Below the pieces are notes generated by a model. The model worked only from the letters and a program-made list of their open reading frames with translations. It made no database searches and was not told the DNA's origin. The translations under genes were made by a program, and so were the position numbers. Shown here one piece after another: positions 51,642 to 60,126 of a DNA stretch of 64,000 nt. This DNA comes from JAOSJL01 sp963704035. Lineage in GTDB: Bacteria > Actinomycetota > Acidimicrobiia > IMCC26256 > JAOSJL01. Within the stretch, counting starts at the first letter, position 1. Every line of letters begins with the position of its first letter. The stretch covers positions 1,364,001-1,428,000 of the forward strand of contig CAVPGR010000004.1 of assembly GCA_963704035.1 (NCBI GenBank), written 5' to 3'.

Positions 51642-52133
51642 TCAGGCGCTGGGCGGAGGCGGTGGGGGAGGCGTGCCACCGGCGGCTCCACCACCGGGAG
51701 CCTCGCTGTCACCGATTCCCTGCATCAGCATGAATCCGCCTGCGGCCAGACCGGCCGAGAAGATCACTCCGAGATACAGACCGAACGCACGGTCGAGGTC
51801 CACGGTGACGCCGAAGCCACCCACGGAGCTGCCGACGAGGAGCTGAATGAGTACCAGCACGAACGCCAGTCCGCCTGCGATCGTGTATAGCTGCGGGTGC
51901 GTCAATGGTCCGAGCGTCTCGGGCAGCTGCACGTCTGTGAACGCTTGCAGGACGAGAAGTACCACCATCGCGATGCCGATGAGGATGGCGAGAAGGCTGA
52001 GGAAGTTGCTCCAACCGTTCTCGGCGCCGTAGCCGGCGAAGTCGAACCAGGTCAGAAACGAGTCGAGGAAGAGCAGGATCCCGGAAATTCCGATGATCTT
52101 CTCTCCGAGTTTGAATTCGTTGATCTTGTCCAT
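51642..52133 (-). CDS. four-helix membrane protein of unknown function
   Basis: The 163-residue product has hydrophobic segments at about 10-30 (IIGISGILLFLDSFLTW), 44-64 (FLSLLAILIGIAMVVLLVLQ), 84-104 (LYTIAGGLAFVLVLIQLLVG) and 115-140 (AFGLYLGVIFSAGLAAGGFM). A tail of Gly and seven consecutive prolines follows. The plan resembles small integral proteins linked to zinc-ribbon and CD225 genes in other Actinobacteria. It is transcribed in the same direction as the three membrane-protein genes downstream. Confidence 0.83.
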   Translation of the reverse strand: MDKINEFKLGEKIIGISGILLFLDSFLTWFDFAGYGAENGWSNFLSLLAILIGIAMVVLLVLQAFTDVQLPETLGPLTHPQLYTIAGGLAFVLVLIQLLVGSSVGGFGVTVDLDRAFGLYLGVIFSAGLAAGGFMLMQGIGDSEAPGGGAAGGTPPPPPPPSA

Positions 52134-52271
52134 GAGGCCTTCCTCAGTGGTTGTGGTGGGGCCTCGATGGCCCTGTGCCGCCCTGCATCGGATCAGACGT
52201 GCGGCCCGAACGCAAGTTTCGACTGCTTTCTAGCACTATTCGGTCCATCGGAGGTGGTTCGAAGGTTGCGC

Positions 52272-52277
52272 TAGGTT
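52272..52277 (+). promoter_or_regulatory. -10 element placed for a leaderless purN transcript
   Basis: TAGGTT, then six bases (gcgaaa), then GTG 52284. No ribosome-binding sequence is present. Confidence 0.5.
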
Positions 52278-52283
52278 GCGAAA

Positions 52284-52890
52284 GTGCGCATAGGCGTTCT
52301 GGCATCGGGCAGCGGCACCAACCTCCAGGCGATCCTCGACGCCGATCTTCCGGTCGTTGTGGTGGTCGCGGACCGTCGACGTGCGGGGGCGTTGGACCGC
52401 GCCGAGACAGGCCGGAGTCACCACTGCCGTGGTCGACCGCTCCGATTATCTGCCCGACCGCCTGGCGTTCACCGAGGCGGTGGTCGACGCTTTGAGCGAT
52501 CACGACGTCGACCTCGTCGCCATGGCCGGATTCATGACGATCCTGGAAAAGCCGATCTTCGACGCTTTCGAAGGTCGGGTTCTCAACACGCATCCGAGCC
52601 TGCTGCCGGCGTTCCGGGGAGCGCACGCGGTGGAGGACGCCCTCGAGGCGGGGGTGCAGGTGACGGGGTGCACGATCCACGTGGCCATCCCCGAGGTCGA
52701 CGCGGGTCCGATCCTGGCGCAGGAGGCGGTCGGCATTCGCGACGGCGACACGGCCGAGAGTCTCCACGAGCGGATCAAGGAGGTCGAGCGTCGTCTCTAC
52801 CCCGAGGTTCTGGCTCGAGTCGTGGCAGACGGAGATGTCCGGGTCGGAGAGAGGAATCGAGATCGACGAGCAGGGAGTGCAGGGAGTTGA
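52284..52890 (+). CDS. purN: phosphoribosylglycinamide formyltransferase, frame broken near 52404
   Basis: Transfers a formyl group to GAR in purine synthesis. The first frame gives MRIGVLASGSGTNLQAILDA and VVADRRRAGALDRAE. The second, from about 52405, gives QAGVTTAVVDRSDYLPDRLA, the catalytic block LNTHPSLLPAFRGAHAVEDA, VTGCTIHVAIPEVDAGPILA, and runs to TGA 52888. Removing one base near 52404 restores about 201 residues, the family length. The downstream part has all catalytic residues, so an insertion error is likely. Confidence 0.9.
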
Positions 52891-54398
52891 CGAGACGGAA
52901 GATCGAACGCGCGCTGCTGTCGGTGTCCGACAAGGAGGGGCTTGTCGAGCTCGCCCGGGAGCTGTCGGGAATGGGTGTGGAGCTCGTGAGCTCGGGCGGC
53001 ACCGCAGCGGCACTCACCGAGGCGGGTGTGCCCGTCACCGCGGTCGAGGACGTGACGGGCGCTCCCGAGATGCTCGGTGGACGTGTCAAGACGCTGCATC
53101 CGCGCATTCACGGCGGAATCCTCGCCGACCGCGACGAAGCGTCACACCGGGACGACCTGGCCACTCATGACATCGACGCCATCGACCTTGTGGTCGTGAA
53201 CCTCTACCCGTTCGTCGAACGTCCCGGGATCGAGACGATCGACGTCGGCGGGCCCACGATGGTGCGCGCCGCGGCCAAGAACCACGGATCCGTCACGGTC
53301 GTGACCCGCTCCGACCAGTACGACGCTCTGCTCGACGAGATGCGCGCCAACGGCGGATCGGTCGGCGAACAGATGCGGCGTGACCTCGCGCTCGAGGCGT
53401 TTGCTCTCACGGCGTCGTACGACGCCGCCATCGTGGCGTGGCTCCAGGGCGAAGAGACGCTTCCCGAACATCTCGTGATCCCCCTCGAGCGCGCACACGT
53501 CCTGCGCTACGGCGAGAACCCGCACCAACAGGCGGCGCGGTACCGCGAGCGCAACGTGGCACCGGCGTGGCCCGACCGGATCGTGCAGCACGGTGGTAAG
53601 GAGATGTCGTACATCAACCTTCTCGACGTCGATGCGTCGTGGAGCCTCGTCAACGAGTTCAGCGACACGGCCTGTGTGGTGGTGAAGCACGCGAACCCCT
53701 GCGGTGTGGCGCTGGCCGACACTCCCGCCGAGGCCTACCGACGCGTGTTCGCGTGCGACGACCTCAGCGTGTTCGGGGGCGTTGTCGCACTCAATCGGGA
53801 GCTCGACGTGTCCACCGCCGAGGCGATCGCCGGCGTGTTCACCGAGGTCGTCGTCGCCCCCTCTTACGCCGGCGGTGCCCTCGAAGCGCTGAGCGCGAAG
53901 AAGAATCTCCGAGTACTGGAGGCGCCGCTCCCTGGCGTCAGCGGGCTCCAGCTCAAGGCGCTCGAAGCCGGGATGCTCGTGCAGGAACCCGACTGCGTCT
54001 CGACCGACCGCGACGAGTGGCAGGTCGCCACCAAGGCCACTCCCACCGAGGAGCAGTGGCGCGACCTCACGTTCGCCTGGCAGGTCTGTGCAGCGGTCGG
54101 GTCGAACGCCATCGTGTTGGCCAGGGACGCCCAGGCGTTCGGGATCGGCGCCGGCCAGCAGAGCCGGGTGCACTCGGCGGAGATCGCAGCGAGGAAGGCG
54201 GAGGGCCGGGCGAAGGGTGGCGTGTGTGCCAGCGACGCCTTCTTCCCCTTCCGGGACGGGATCGACGCTGCCGCAGAAGCGGGAGTACAGGCGGTGATCC
54301 AACCGGGGGGATCGATGCGTGACGAGGAGGTCGTGGCCGCTGCGGATGAGCACGGAATCGCCATGGTGTTCACCGGAGCGCGACACTTCCGGCACTGA
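52887..54398 (+). CDS. purH: bifunctional AICAR transformylase / IMP cyclohydrolase
   Basis: Carries out the last two steps to IMP. The 503-residue product starts at TTG 52887, overlapping the purN stop (TTGA). The cyclohydrolase domain has RALLSVSDKEGLVELARELS, VKTLHPRIHGGILADRDE and VDVGGPTMVRAAAKNH. The transformylase domain has LRYGENPHQQAARY, VVKHANPCGVALAD, and ends with SDAFFPFRDGIDAAAEAGVQ and QPGGSMRDEEVVAAADEHGI. Confidence 0.96.
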   Translation: MTRRKIERALLSVSDKEGLVELARELSGMGVELVSSGGTAAALTEAGVPVTAVEDVTGAPEMLGGRVKTLHPRIHGGILADRDEASHRDDLATHDIDAIDLVVVNLYPFVERPGIETIDVGGPTMVRAAAKNHGSVTVVTRSDQYDALLDEMRANGGSVGEQMRRDLALEAFALTASYDAAIVAWLQGEETLPEHLVIPLERAHVLRYGENPHQQAARYRERNVAPAWPDRIVQHGGKEMSYINLLDVDASWSLVNEFSDTACVVVKHANPCGVALADTPAEAYRRVFACDDLSVFGGVVALNRELDVSTAEAIAGVFTEVVVAPSYAGGALEALSAKKNLRVLEAPLPGVSGLQLKALEAGMLVQEPDCVSTDRDEWQVATKATPTEEQWRDLTFAWQVCAAVGSNAIVLARDAQAFGIGAGQQSRVHSAEIAARKAEGRAKGGVCASDAFFPFRDGIDAAAEAGVQAVIQPGGSMRDEEVVAAADEHGIAMVFTGARHFRH

Positions 54399-54433
54399 CG
54401 CACTACCACGCACACGGGGAACGGGGGAACAGG

Positions 54434-55300
54434 GTGTCGGCGAAGATCCTCGACGGGAAGGCTGCCGCGGCGGCGATCCGCGACGAGCTGCGCGAACGTG
54501 TGGCCAAGCTCGCCGAGCAGGGAGTGACGCCGGGCCTGGCGACGGTGCTGATCGGCGACGACGAGGGTAGCCAGGTCTACGTGCGTATGAAGCACAAGGC
54601 GTGTGCCGACATCGGTATCCACAGCGTTCGCGAAGACCACCCCGCCGACGTGTCGGGTGCCGACGTGTTGCGTGTGATCGAGACGCTCAACGCCGATCCG
54701 GCCATCGACGGGTACCTCATCCAGTACCCGGTTCCCGACCACCTCGACTACGGCACGCTCATTCAGGCGGTCGACCCGACCAAGGACGCCGACGGGCTCC
54801 ACCCCATGAACCTCGGTCACCTCGCGCTGGGAGCACGCGACATGCCGCGTCCGTGTACGCCGCTCGGTGTCGTGGCGCTTCTCGAGCGCAACAACGTTCC
54901 GATCGCAGGCCGTCACGTCGTCATCGTCGGGCGCGGACCGACCGCCGGTCGCCCGCTGGCGATGCTGCTCTCCCTGAAGGAGGAAGGCGGCAACGCCACG
55001 GTCACGCAGTGCCACACCGGCACCCAGTTCCTGCCCGAGCACACCCGCTCGGCCGACATTCTCGTGGCAGCCGCCGGAAAGCCCGGGATGATCACCGCCG
55101 ACATGGTCAAGCCCGGTGCGGCTGTCGTCGATATCGGCATCTCACGCACCGACGACGGTATTGCCGGCGACGTGGCTCCCGACGTGGTCGACGTCGCCGC
55201 GTGGCTGGCACCGGTCCCGGGTGGCGTCGGCCCGATGACGATCGCCATGCTCCTGCGCAACACGGTGGAGCGGGCCGAGCAGCGGGCGTCCCAGTCGTGA
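54434..55300 (+). CDS. folD: methylenetetrahydrofolate dehydrogenase / cyclohydrolase
   Basis: Supplies 10-formyl-THF to purN and purH. The 288-residue product has the substrate-site block GDDEGSQVYVRMKHKACADI with the active lysine, the motif GYLIQYPVPDHL, PRPCTPLGVVALLERNNVPI, and the dinucleotide-binding loop VVIVGRGPTAGRPLAMLL. It starts with GTG 35 bases after purH. The linkage to purNH is functionally sensible. Confidence 0.95.
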   Translation: MSAKILDGKAAAAAIRDELRERVAKLAEQGVTPGLATVLIGDDEGSQVYVRMKHKACADIGIHSVREDHPADVSGADVLRVIETLNADPAIDGYLIQYPVPDHLDYGTLIQAVDPTKDADGLHPMNLGHLALGARDMPRPCTPLGVVALLERNNVPIAGRHVVIVGRGPTAGRPLAMLLSLKEEGGNATVTQCHTGTQFLPEHTRSADILVAAAGKPGMITADMVKPGAAVVDIGISRTDDGIAGDVAPDVVDVAAWLAPVPGGVGPMTIAMLLRNTVERAEQRASQS

Positions 55301-55310
55301 CCGCCCCATC

Positions 55311-55538
55311 ATGACGGCCCAGTTCAGCGAGGCCCCACGTCCGCTCGAGCCGTCCACGTGCGGGCTCTGCGGCGCCCAGGTGCCCGCCGACGCCGAGCGC
55401 TGCCCCGAGTGCCGCATGACGGCGGGTTTCGGTCCGGGCGAACCCCGCCCCTTCTCGCGGATCGCGGCCTGGGGTCTCGGAGCGGTGCTGCTGGCCGTCT
55501 ACCTCGTGACGCTCGGCGTCGTGGCTCTCGCGCGCTGA
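55311..55538 (+). CDS. small zinc-ribbon membrane protein
   Basis: The 75-residue product has a zinc ribbon (CGLCGAQVPADAERCPEC) at 17-34 and one C-terminal transmembrane helix (IAAWGLGAVLLAVYLVTLGV). Small proteins of this plan occur between folD and icd or mdh in related genomes. Function unknown. It starts 10 bases after folD and is probably co-transcribed. Confidence 0.85.
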   Translation: MTAQFSEAPRPLEPSTCGLCGAQVPADAERCPECRMTAGFGPGEPRPFSRIAAWGLGAVLLAVYLVTLGVVALAR

Positions 55539-55607
55539 CGGATACCTCCCGCTGTCGGATACCACCCGCCGACCTCGGGCGATGGGCACGTCCGAAGCGG
55601 CCTCCCC

Positions 55608-55613
55608 TACGAT
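55608..55613 (+). promoter_or_regulatory. -10 element for icd
   Basis: TACGAT predicts a start near 55620, which places the in-frame ATG at 55582 upstream of the transcript and supports ATG 55642, preceded by cggaggaacc, as the real icd start. Confidence 0.5.
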
Positions 55614-55641
55614 GGTTGGTCCGTCACAGCCGGAGGAACCG

Positions 55642-56844
55642 ATGCCCGAGAAGATCACCCTCGTCGACGACGTACTCCGTGTTCCCGACGAGCCGATTGT
55701 GCCGTTCATCATGGGCGACGGCACCGGCGTCGACATCTGGCCGGCCGCGAAGCGGGTCATCGACGCCGCCGTCGAGAAGTCCTCCGGCGGTGCCCGGCGG
55801 ATCGCCTGGAAGGAGGTTCTGGCGGGTCAGGCCGCCTACGACGAGGTCGGTGACTGGCTCCCCACAGAGACCGTGGAGGCGTTCCGCGACCACCTCATCG
55901 GGATCAAGGGGCCCCTCACGACACCGATCGGTGGTGGCTTCCGCTCCCTCAACGTGGCGCTGCGCCAGATCCTCGACCTCTACGTCTGCCTCCGGCCTGT
56001 CCGCTGGTTCGAGGGCGTGCCCTCGCCGGTGCGCCATCCCGAGCTCGTCGACATGGTCATCTTCCGGGAGAACACCGAAGACGTCTACTCCGGACTCGAG
56101 TTCGAGACGGGATCGGCCGAAGCCGGAAAGCTCATCGAGTTCATGAAGGACGAGTTCGACATCGACATCCGTCCCGATTCGGGGATCGGGATCAAACCGA
56201 TCTCGGAGCGTGGCACGAAACGTCTCGTGCGCGCGGCGATCGAGTACGCGGTCGAGCACAAACGCGAGTCGGTGACGCTCGTGCACAAGGGCAACATCAT
56301 GAAGTTCACCGAGGGCGCTTTCCGCCAGTGGGGCTACGACCTCGTGCGCGAGGAGTTCAGCGACGTCGCCGTCGGTTGGGACGACTGCGGCGGAGATCCG
56401 GGCGGCAAGATCCTGGTGAAGGACGCCATCGCCGACATCACCCTCCAACAGGTGCTCACGAGGCCGGCCGAGTTCGACGTGATCGCCACGATGAACCTCA
56501 ACGGCGACTACCTGTCCGACGCTCTGGCTGCGCAGGTCGGTGGCATCGGCATCGCGCCCGGGGGGAACATCAACTACGAGACCGGCCACGGCATCTTCGA
56601 AGCCACGCACGGCACCGCGCCGAAGTACGCGGGCCAGGACAAGGTGAACCCCGGTTCGGTGCTGCTCAGCGGTGTCCTCATGCTCGAGCACCTCGGCTGG
56701 CAGGAGGCCGCCGATTCCATCGTCACGGCTCTCGAGGCCACCATCGCCGACAGGATCGTCACGTACGACTTCGCCCGCCTCATGGACGACGCCACCGAGG
56801 TCAAGACCTCCGAGTTCGCTTCGGCGATCATCGACAGGTTGTAG
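55642..56844 (+). CDS. icd: isocitrate dehydrogenase (NADP-dependent type)
   Basis: Oxidative decarboxylation of isocitrate to 2-oxoglutarate. The 400-residue product has GDGTGVDIWPAAKRVIDAAV, the substrate loop GPLTTPIGGGFRSLNVALRQ with the phosphorylatable Ser region, FRENTEDVYSGLEFE, LVHKGNIMKFTEGAFR and the NADP-type region HGTAPKYAGQDKVNPGSVLL. I chose ATG 55642 because of its ribosome-binding site and the promoter position. Confidence 0.95.
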   Translation: MPEKITLVDDVLRVPDEPIVPFIMGDGTGVDIWPAAKRVIDAAVEKSSGGARRIAWKEVLAGQAAYDEVGDWLPTETVEAFRDHLIGIKGPLTTPIGGGFRSLNVALRQILDLYVCLRPVRWFEGVPSPVRHPELVDMVIFRENTEDVYSGLEFETGSAEAGKLIEFMKDEFDIDIRPDSGIGIKPISERGTKRLVRAAIEYAVEHKRESVTLVHKGNIMKFTEGAFRQWGYDLVREEFSDVAVGWDDCGGDPGGKILVKDAIADITLQQVLTRPAEFDVIATMNLNGDYLSDALAAQVGGIGIAPGGNINYETGHGIFEATHGTAPKYAGQDKVNPGSVLLSGVLMLEHLGWQEAADSIVTALEATIADRIVTYDFARLMDDATEVKTSEFASAIIDRL

Positions 56845-56907
56845 TCGGCGGGCGCAGCGGCAGACCCGGTGCTCGCTGAGCTGAACGTCCGCCACACCCG
56901 CCGACAC

Positions 56908-57643
56908 ATGCCGACGCGGCGCGTCGCGATCGACGACGGATACCTTCCGTTCGGGGGCACCGGCTACGGGCTGCTGCTGTTGCGTGCCGTCGTCGCCGAG
57001 TTCGTGGTCGATCTCGACGACGAACGAGCGGAGATGCTCTCCCCTCTCCTCGCCGACGCACGCGACGGACTGGCCGTGCCGCGCATCGCCCTGCGCTACC
57101 GACTCCAGACGGACAACCACGGACTCGACCGCTCACGACACCGGATCGTCACGGAATACGGGGTCCGCGTCCTGGAACTCGACGTCCACGGGAGAGCAAC
57201 TCCGCAGATCCTCGGCGCCGTCATGGCTGCGGCCGCTCTGCCCGACACGCCCCGCCGTGAGGCGCTCCAGGCCATCGAGCAGGTCGTGCGCCACGGATGG
57301 ACCGTCCCGCCGGGAATCGTGGAGAGGCGCCTTCTGCACGGCGTTCCCGTGGCGCGCCCCACACCACCGGGGGTAGACGGCCCGGATTCAGGCCAACGGT
57401 GCGGTCGATCGTTGGCGTGGCATCCCCACGGAGACGCGGTGGGCCATGGAGGTCCTCGATCTCGGACCGACCGACGACGTGGAGCGTGCCTCCGTCCAGG
57501 CCCGCTTCAGGCTGCTGGTGCGCGATGCGCATCCCGACCACGGGGGCACCGGGGCCGCGGCCGCAGACCGCATCTCCGAGCTCACCGAGGCACGCCACAT
57601 CTTGTTGCAGACCGCACCCGGGCGAATGGCTTCAGGGGACTGA
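56908..57643 (+). CDS. J-domain protein, frame broken near 57376
   Basis: Two frames join into one protein of about 245 residues. The N-terminal part, from ATG 56908 (GTG 56869 is possible), reads MPTRRVAIDDGYLPFGGTGY and YRLQTDNHGLDRSRHRIVTE. After about 57376 the next frame gives ARIQANGAVDRWRGIPTETR and WAMEVLDLG. A degenerate J domain follows, with its HPD motif in RLLVRDAHPDHGGTG, and then ISELTEARHILL. J domains stimulate DnaK-type chaperones. A single base removed near 57376 would restore the frame. Confidence 0.78.
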
Positions 57644-57681
57644 CTCGGGCGACTGACTCGCGCGACTGATTCGCGGGCTGA
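57641..57681 (+). repeat. tandem 13-base repeat carrying stop codons after the J-domain gene
   Basis: The end of the gene (ggggactgactcg) is followed by gcgactgactcgc, gcgactgattcgc and a weaker copy. Each contains a TGA. The unit resembles those after rpsD and mdh in carrying the stop codon. Confidence 0.65.
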
Positions 57682-57732
57682 ACCGTCGCCGCTCGCCGAT
57701 GAGTCGGTAGGAGTGGCCGCTGTGCTCCGGGG

Positions 57733-57772
57733 TACATTCGGCGGCAACATTCGGCGGAAACATTCGGCGACA
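57733..57772 (+). repeat. three copies of a 13-base unit at the mdh promoter
   Basis: The unit acattcggcggca is repeated three times with small changes. The first copy overlaps TACATT at 57733-57738, a possible -10 element, and copies two and three contain aacatt, which is weaker. The repeat would lie at and just after the transcription start. Confidence 0.65.
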
Positions 57773-57797
57773 ACGACGTCCGGGAGGTCGCACAGCC

Positions 57798-57815
57798 ATG
57801 GTCACACAGCCATGA
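57798..57815 (+). CDS. possible five-codon upstream ORF overlapping the mdh start
   Basis: ATG 57798 encodes MVTQP and stops at TGA 57813-57815, which overlaps the mdh ATG as ATGA. The only good ribosome-binding sequence, GGGAGG at 57782-57787, is ten bases before this ATG and 24 before mdh. The bases cacagccatg occur twice here, so the arrangement probably arose from a short duplication. Translation of the mini-ORF is inference. Confidence 0.4.
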   Translation: MVTQP

Positions 57816-58747
57816 AGGTCACCGTTGTCGGCGCCGGTTTCTACGGCTCCACCACCGTTCAGCGCATCGCCGAAGCCGGTTACGCCGACGAGGTGGTGAT
57901 GGTCGACATCGTCGAGGGTAAGCCTCAGGGTCTTGCTCTCGACATGATGCAGAGCCGCTCGATCGAGGGCTTCGAAACCCGCATCGTCGGCACCAACGGC
58001 TACGCCGAAACCGCCGGCTCGGACATCTGCGTCATCACCGCTGGCCTGCCGCGCAAGCCCGGCATGAGCCGGATGGACCTCCTCGAGGTCAACGCCGGGA
58101 TCGTCCGCGAGGTCACCCAGAAGTTCGTGGCCGACTCACCGAATGCCGTGATCGTGGTGGTCTCCAACCCCCTCGACGAGATGACGATGTTGACGTCCCT
58201 CGTCAGCGGCTTCCCCCACGCCCGCGTGATCGGCCAGGCCGGGATGCTCGACACGGCACGGTTCAAGCACTTCGTGGCCGAGCACTTCGACGTGTCGCCG
58301 ACCTCGGTGGATGCGGTGACTCTCGGAAGCCACGGCGACACGATGGTGCCGGTCCCGAGCCTCGTGCGCGTAGGCGGGAAGGCTCTCACGGAGATCGCCG
58401 AACCTGGCGTGATCGACGAGCTCGTGCAACGCACACGCGACGGTGGTGCCGAGATCGTCGGCTACCTCAAGACGGGTAGCGCCTACTACGCACCCTCGAG
58501 CGCCGCGGCGAAGATGGTCGAGGCCATCGCCACGGATTCGAGCGAGGCGATGCCGGTCTGCGCATGGCTCGACGGCGAGTACGGCATCAGCGACGTCTAC
58601 CTGGGCGTCGTCGCCGAGCTCGGTGCGGATGGTGTGGCCGAGGTGGTGGAACTCGACCTCGACGACACCGAGAAGACGGCGCTCGGCGAAGCCGCGGATG
58701 CGGTCAAGGCCAAGCAGGCCGACGTGCGCCAGTTCGCCGAGGAGTAG
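57812..58747 (+). CDS. mdh: malate dehydrogenase (lactate-dehydrogenase-like type)
   Basis: Oxidises malate to oxaloacetate with NAD. The 311-residue product begins MKVTVVGAGFYGSTTVQRIA, has the substrate loop ITAGLPRKPGMSRMDLLEVN with the two active-site arginines, VVSNPLDEMTML, and the catalytic histidine in VTLGSHGDTMVPVPSL. It belongs to the tetrameric, LDH-like MDH group. The start matches the conserved N terminus. Confidence 0.95.
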   Translation: MKVTVVGAGFYGSTTVQRIAEAGYADEVVMVDIVEGKPQGLALDMMQSRSIEGFETRIVGTNGYAETAGSDICVITAGLPRKPGMSRMDLLEVNAGIVREVTQKFVADSPNAVIVVVSNPLDEMTMLTSLVSGFPHARVIGQAGMLDTARFKHFVAEHFDVSPTSVDAVTLGSHGDTMVPVPSLVRVGGKALTEIAEPGVIDELVQRTRDGGAEIVGYLKTGSAYYAPSSAAAKMVEAIATDSSEAMPVCAWLDGEYGISDVYLGVVAELGADGVAEVVELDLDDTEKTALGEAADAVKAKQADVRQFAEE

Positions 58748-58800
58748 GTCGCTAGCGGTAGGTCGAGCGGTAGGCGAGCAGTAGGTCGAGCGGTAGGTCG
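58744..58800 (+). repeat. tandem repeat of a gtaggtcgagcg-like unit after mdh
   Basis: About five imperfect copies of a 11-14 base unit beginning gtaggtcg fill the gap between mdh and the convergent gene at 58801. The first copy includes the mdh TAG stop, and every copy carries a TAG. Confidence 0.75.
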
Positions 58801-59868
58801 TCAGGCGTTCCGGCGGCGGTAGCCGAACGCCGCGTTGGCGGTGAGAACCAGCCAGCCCGCCACGATGAGCCCGAGCCCGATGGCGAGACAGGGTCGGGGT
58901 CTCCGAGCCGGTGCGCGGAATCGTCTGGATTCCCAGCACCTCGACCGGATCGGTGGAGGCCTGCACGACCTGGGCACCGGCGACACACGCCGGGTTCTCC
59001 GGCTGATCGGTCTGCACCGCGTCGACGAGCCCGGGCAGGGTGGCGCCCAGCACGCTCACATCGCCATCGCGGATCAGGTCGATCTGCGCCGCACACACCT
59101 CGGCTCCGACGACGTCGCCGCCGATCTGGGTACCGACGAACTGGTCGTTGCTGCCGGTGGGAGCGTCACCGCTCGCCGATGCGCTTCCCTCGGAGGACGC
59201 GGCCACGACCGGGATCGTCGGAAGATCGACCCGCAGTTCCGTCGTGCCGGCCTTGTCGAGAATCGCGCGAGTCGACTGTCGTGCAGTTTCTGCGGGTGTG
59301 GCCAGGCCTTGCCGTCGATCTTGGCGAAGCTGAGCAGATCGACGGGCAGGGGCTGGCAGAGTGGCTTGTCGAGGGTGATGCGCACGACCGCCTCGGTGCC
59401 CTCCATCGAGATGTAGGACGTCTGGCCGGAGTCGCTACCGAACTCGTGCTCGACGGGCGCCTCGGCGCACCCCATGTAGTCGGCCGCTGCCTGGCGCAGT
59501 CCCTGGCTTTCGAAGCCGAGCACATCGTCGGCGATCTGGTCGACGAGGGCGTCGGCCTGCGCGTCGAGCTCTGCGTACTCGGCGAGGACCTCGTCGGTGA
59601 TCTCACGCCGAGGACCGTCGGGGATCTCTCGTCCCACGCCGACCGACATCATGATCTCGTCGGCGTGGGCGAACACCGGCCCGAGGACGTCGGAGTTGGC
59701 GATCGCGGTGTACAGCGTGGTTGTTGTCAGTTCGTCCGCGCTCGGAGGTGGTGCTGCACCCGCCGGCGTGACGCCGAGGGTGAGACCCAGCGCGGCCACC
59801 GCGGCAATGAGAGCGGCACCTCGTCGGTTCCTGCGAGCCCTGGTGCGTTCTGCCCTACGCGCAGCCAT
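58801..59868 (-). pseudogene. secreted LPXTG-like surface protein broken by at least two frameshifts
   Basis: Joining three minus-strand frames gives a protein of about 355 residues. It has a signal peptide (GAALIAAVAALGLTLGVTPA with GAA after it), a domain with LDAQADALVDQIADDVLGFE and MEGTEAVVRITLDKPLCQPL, then, after a shift near 59280, DLPTIPVVAASSEGSASASG. The sorting-type ending is IPRTGSETPT, and after another shift near 58895 AIGLGLIVAGWLVLTANAAF followed by GYRRRNA. The ending closely matches the intact neighbour at 60127. Assembly error or recent decay are both possible. The start ATG 59868 lies after a ggaggacacg sequence. Confidence 0.78.
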
Positions 59869-60067
59869 GTCGACCCCCGTGTCCTCCCGCCGGCGCGAGC
59901 ATCGCGCCGATGACGATTGCGGGGTCGGGTTCGCTACTGACTCGCCGACGGGCAAGCGACCATCTCGCGCCCGTCGGGTCGACGTCTCCCCATTTCCCCG
60001 AAATGCTACCGCGCTGAGTGGTCAGACGCAACCTAAAGTTGCAGACAGGTGGGAAAGCGTTGAACCA

Positions 60068-60098
60068 CCCCGAACCGGGACAACGACCCGGTTCGGGG
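60068..60098 (-). terminator. perfect 12-bp stem hairpin downstream of the 60127-61371 gene
   Basis: CCCCGAACCGGG and CCCGGTTCGGGG flank a seven-base loop (acaacga). It lies about 29 bases past the stop of the minus-strand LPXTG gene and could terminate it. No strong T-run follows. Next to it, ggttcggggatca occurs three times in tandem (60090-60129). Confidence 0.65.
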
Positions 60099-60126
60099 AT
60101 CAGGTTCGGGGATCAGGTTCGGGGAA

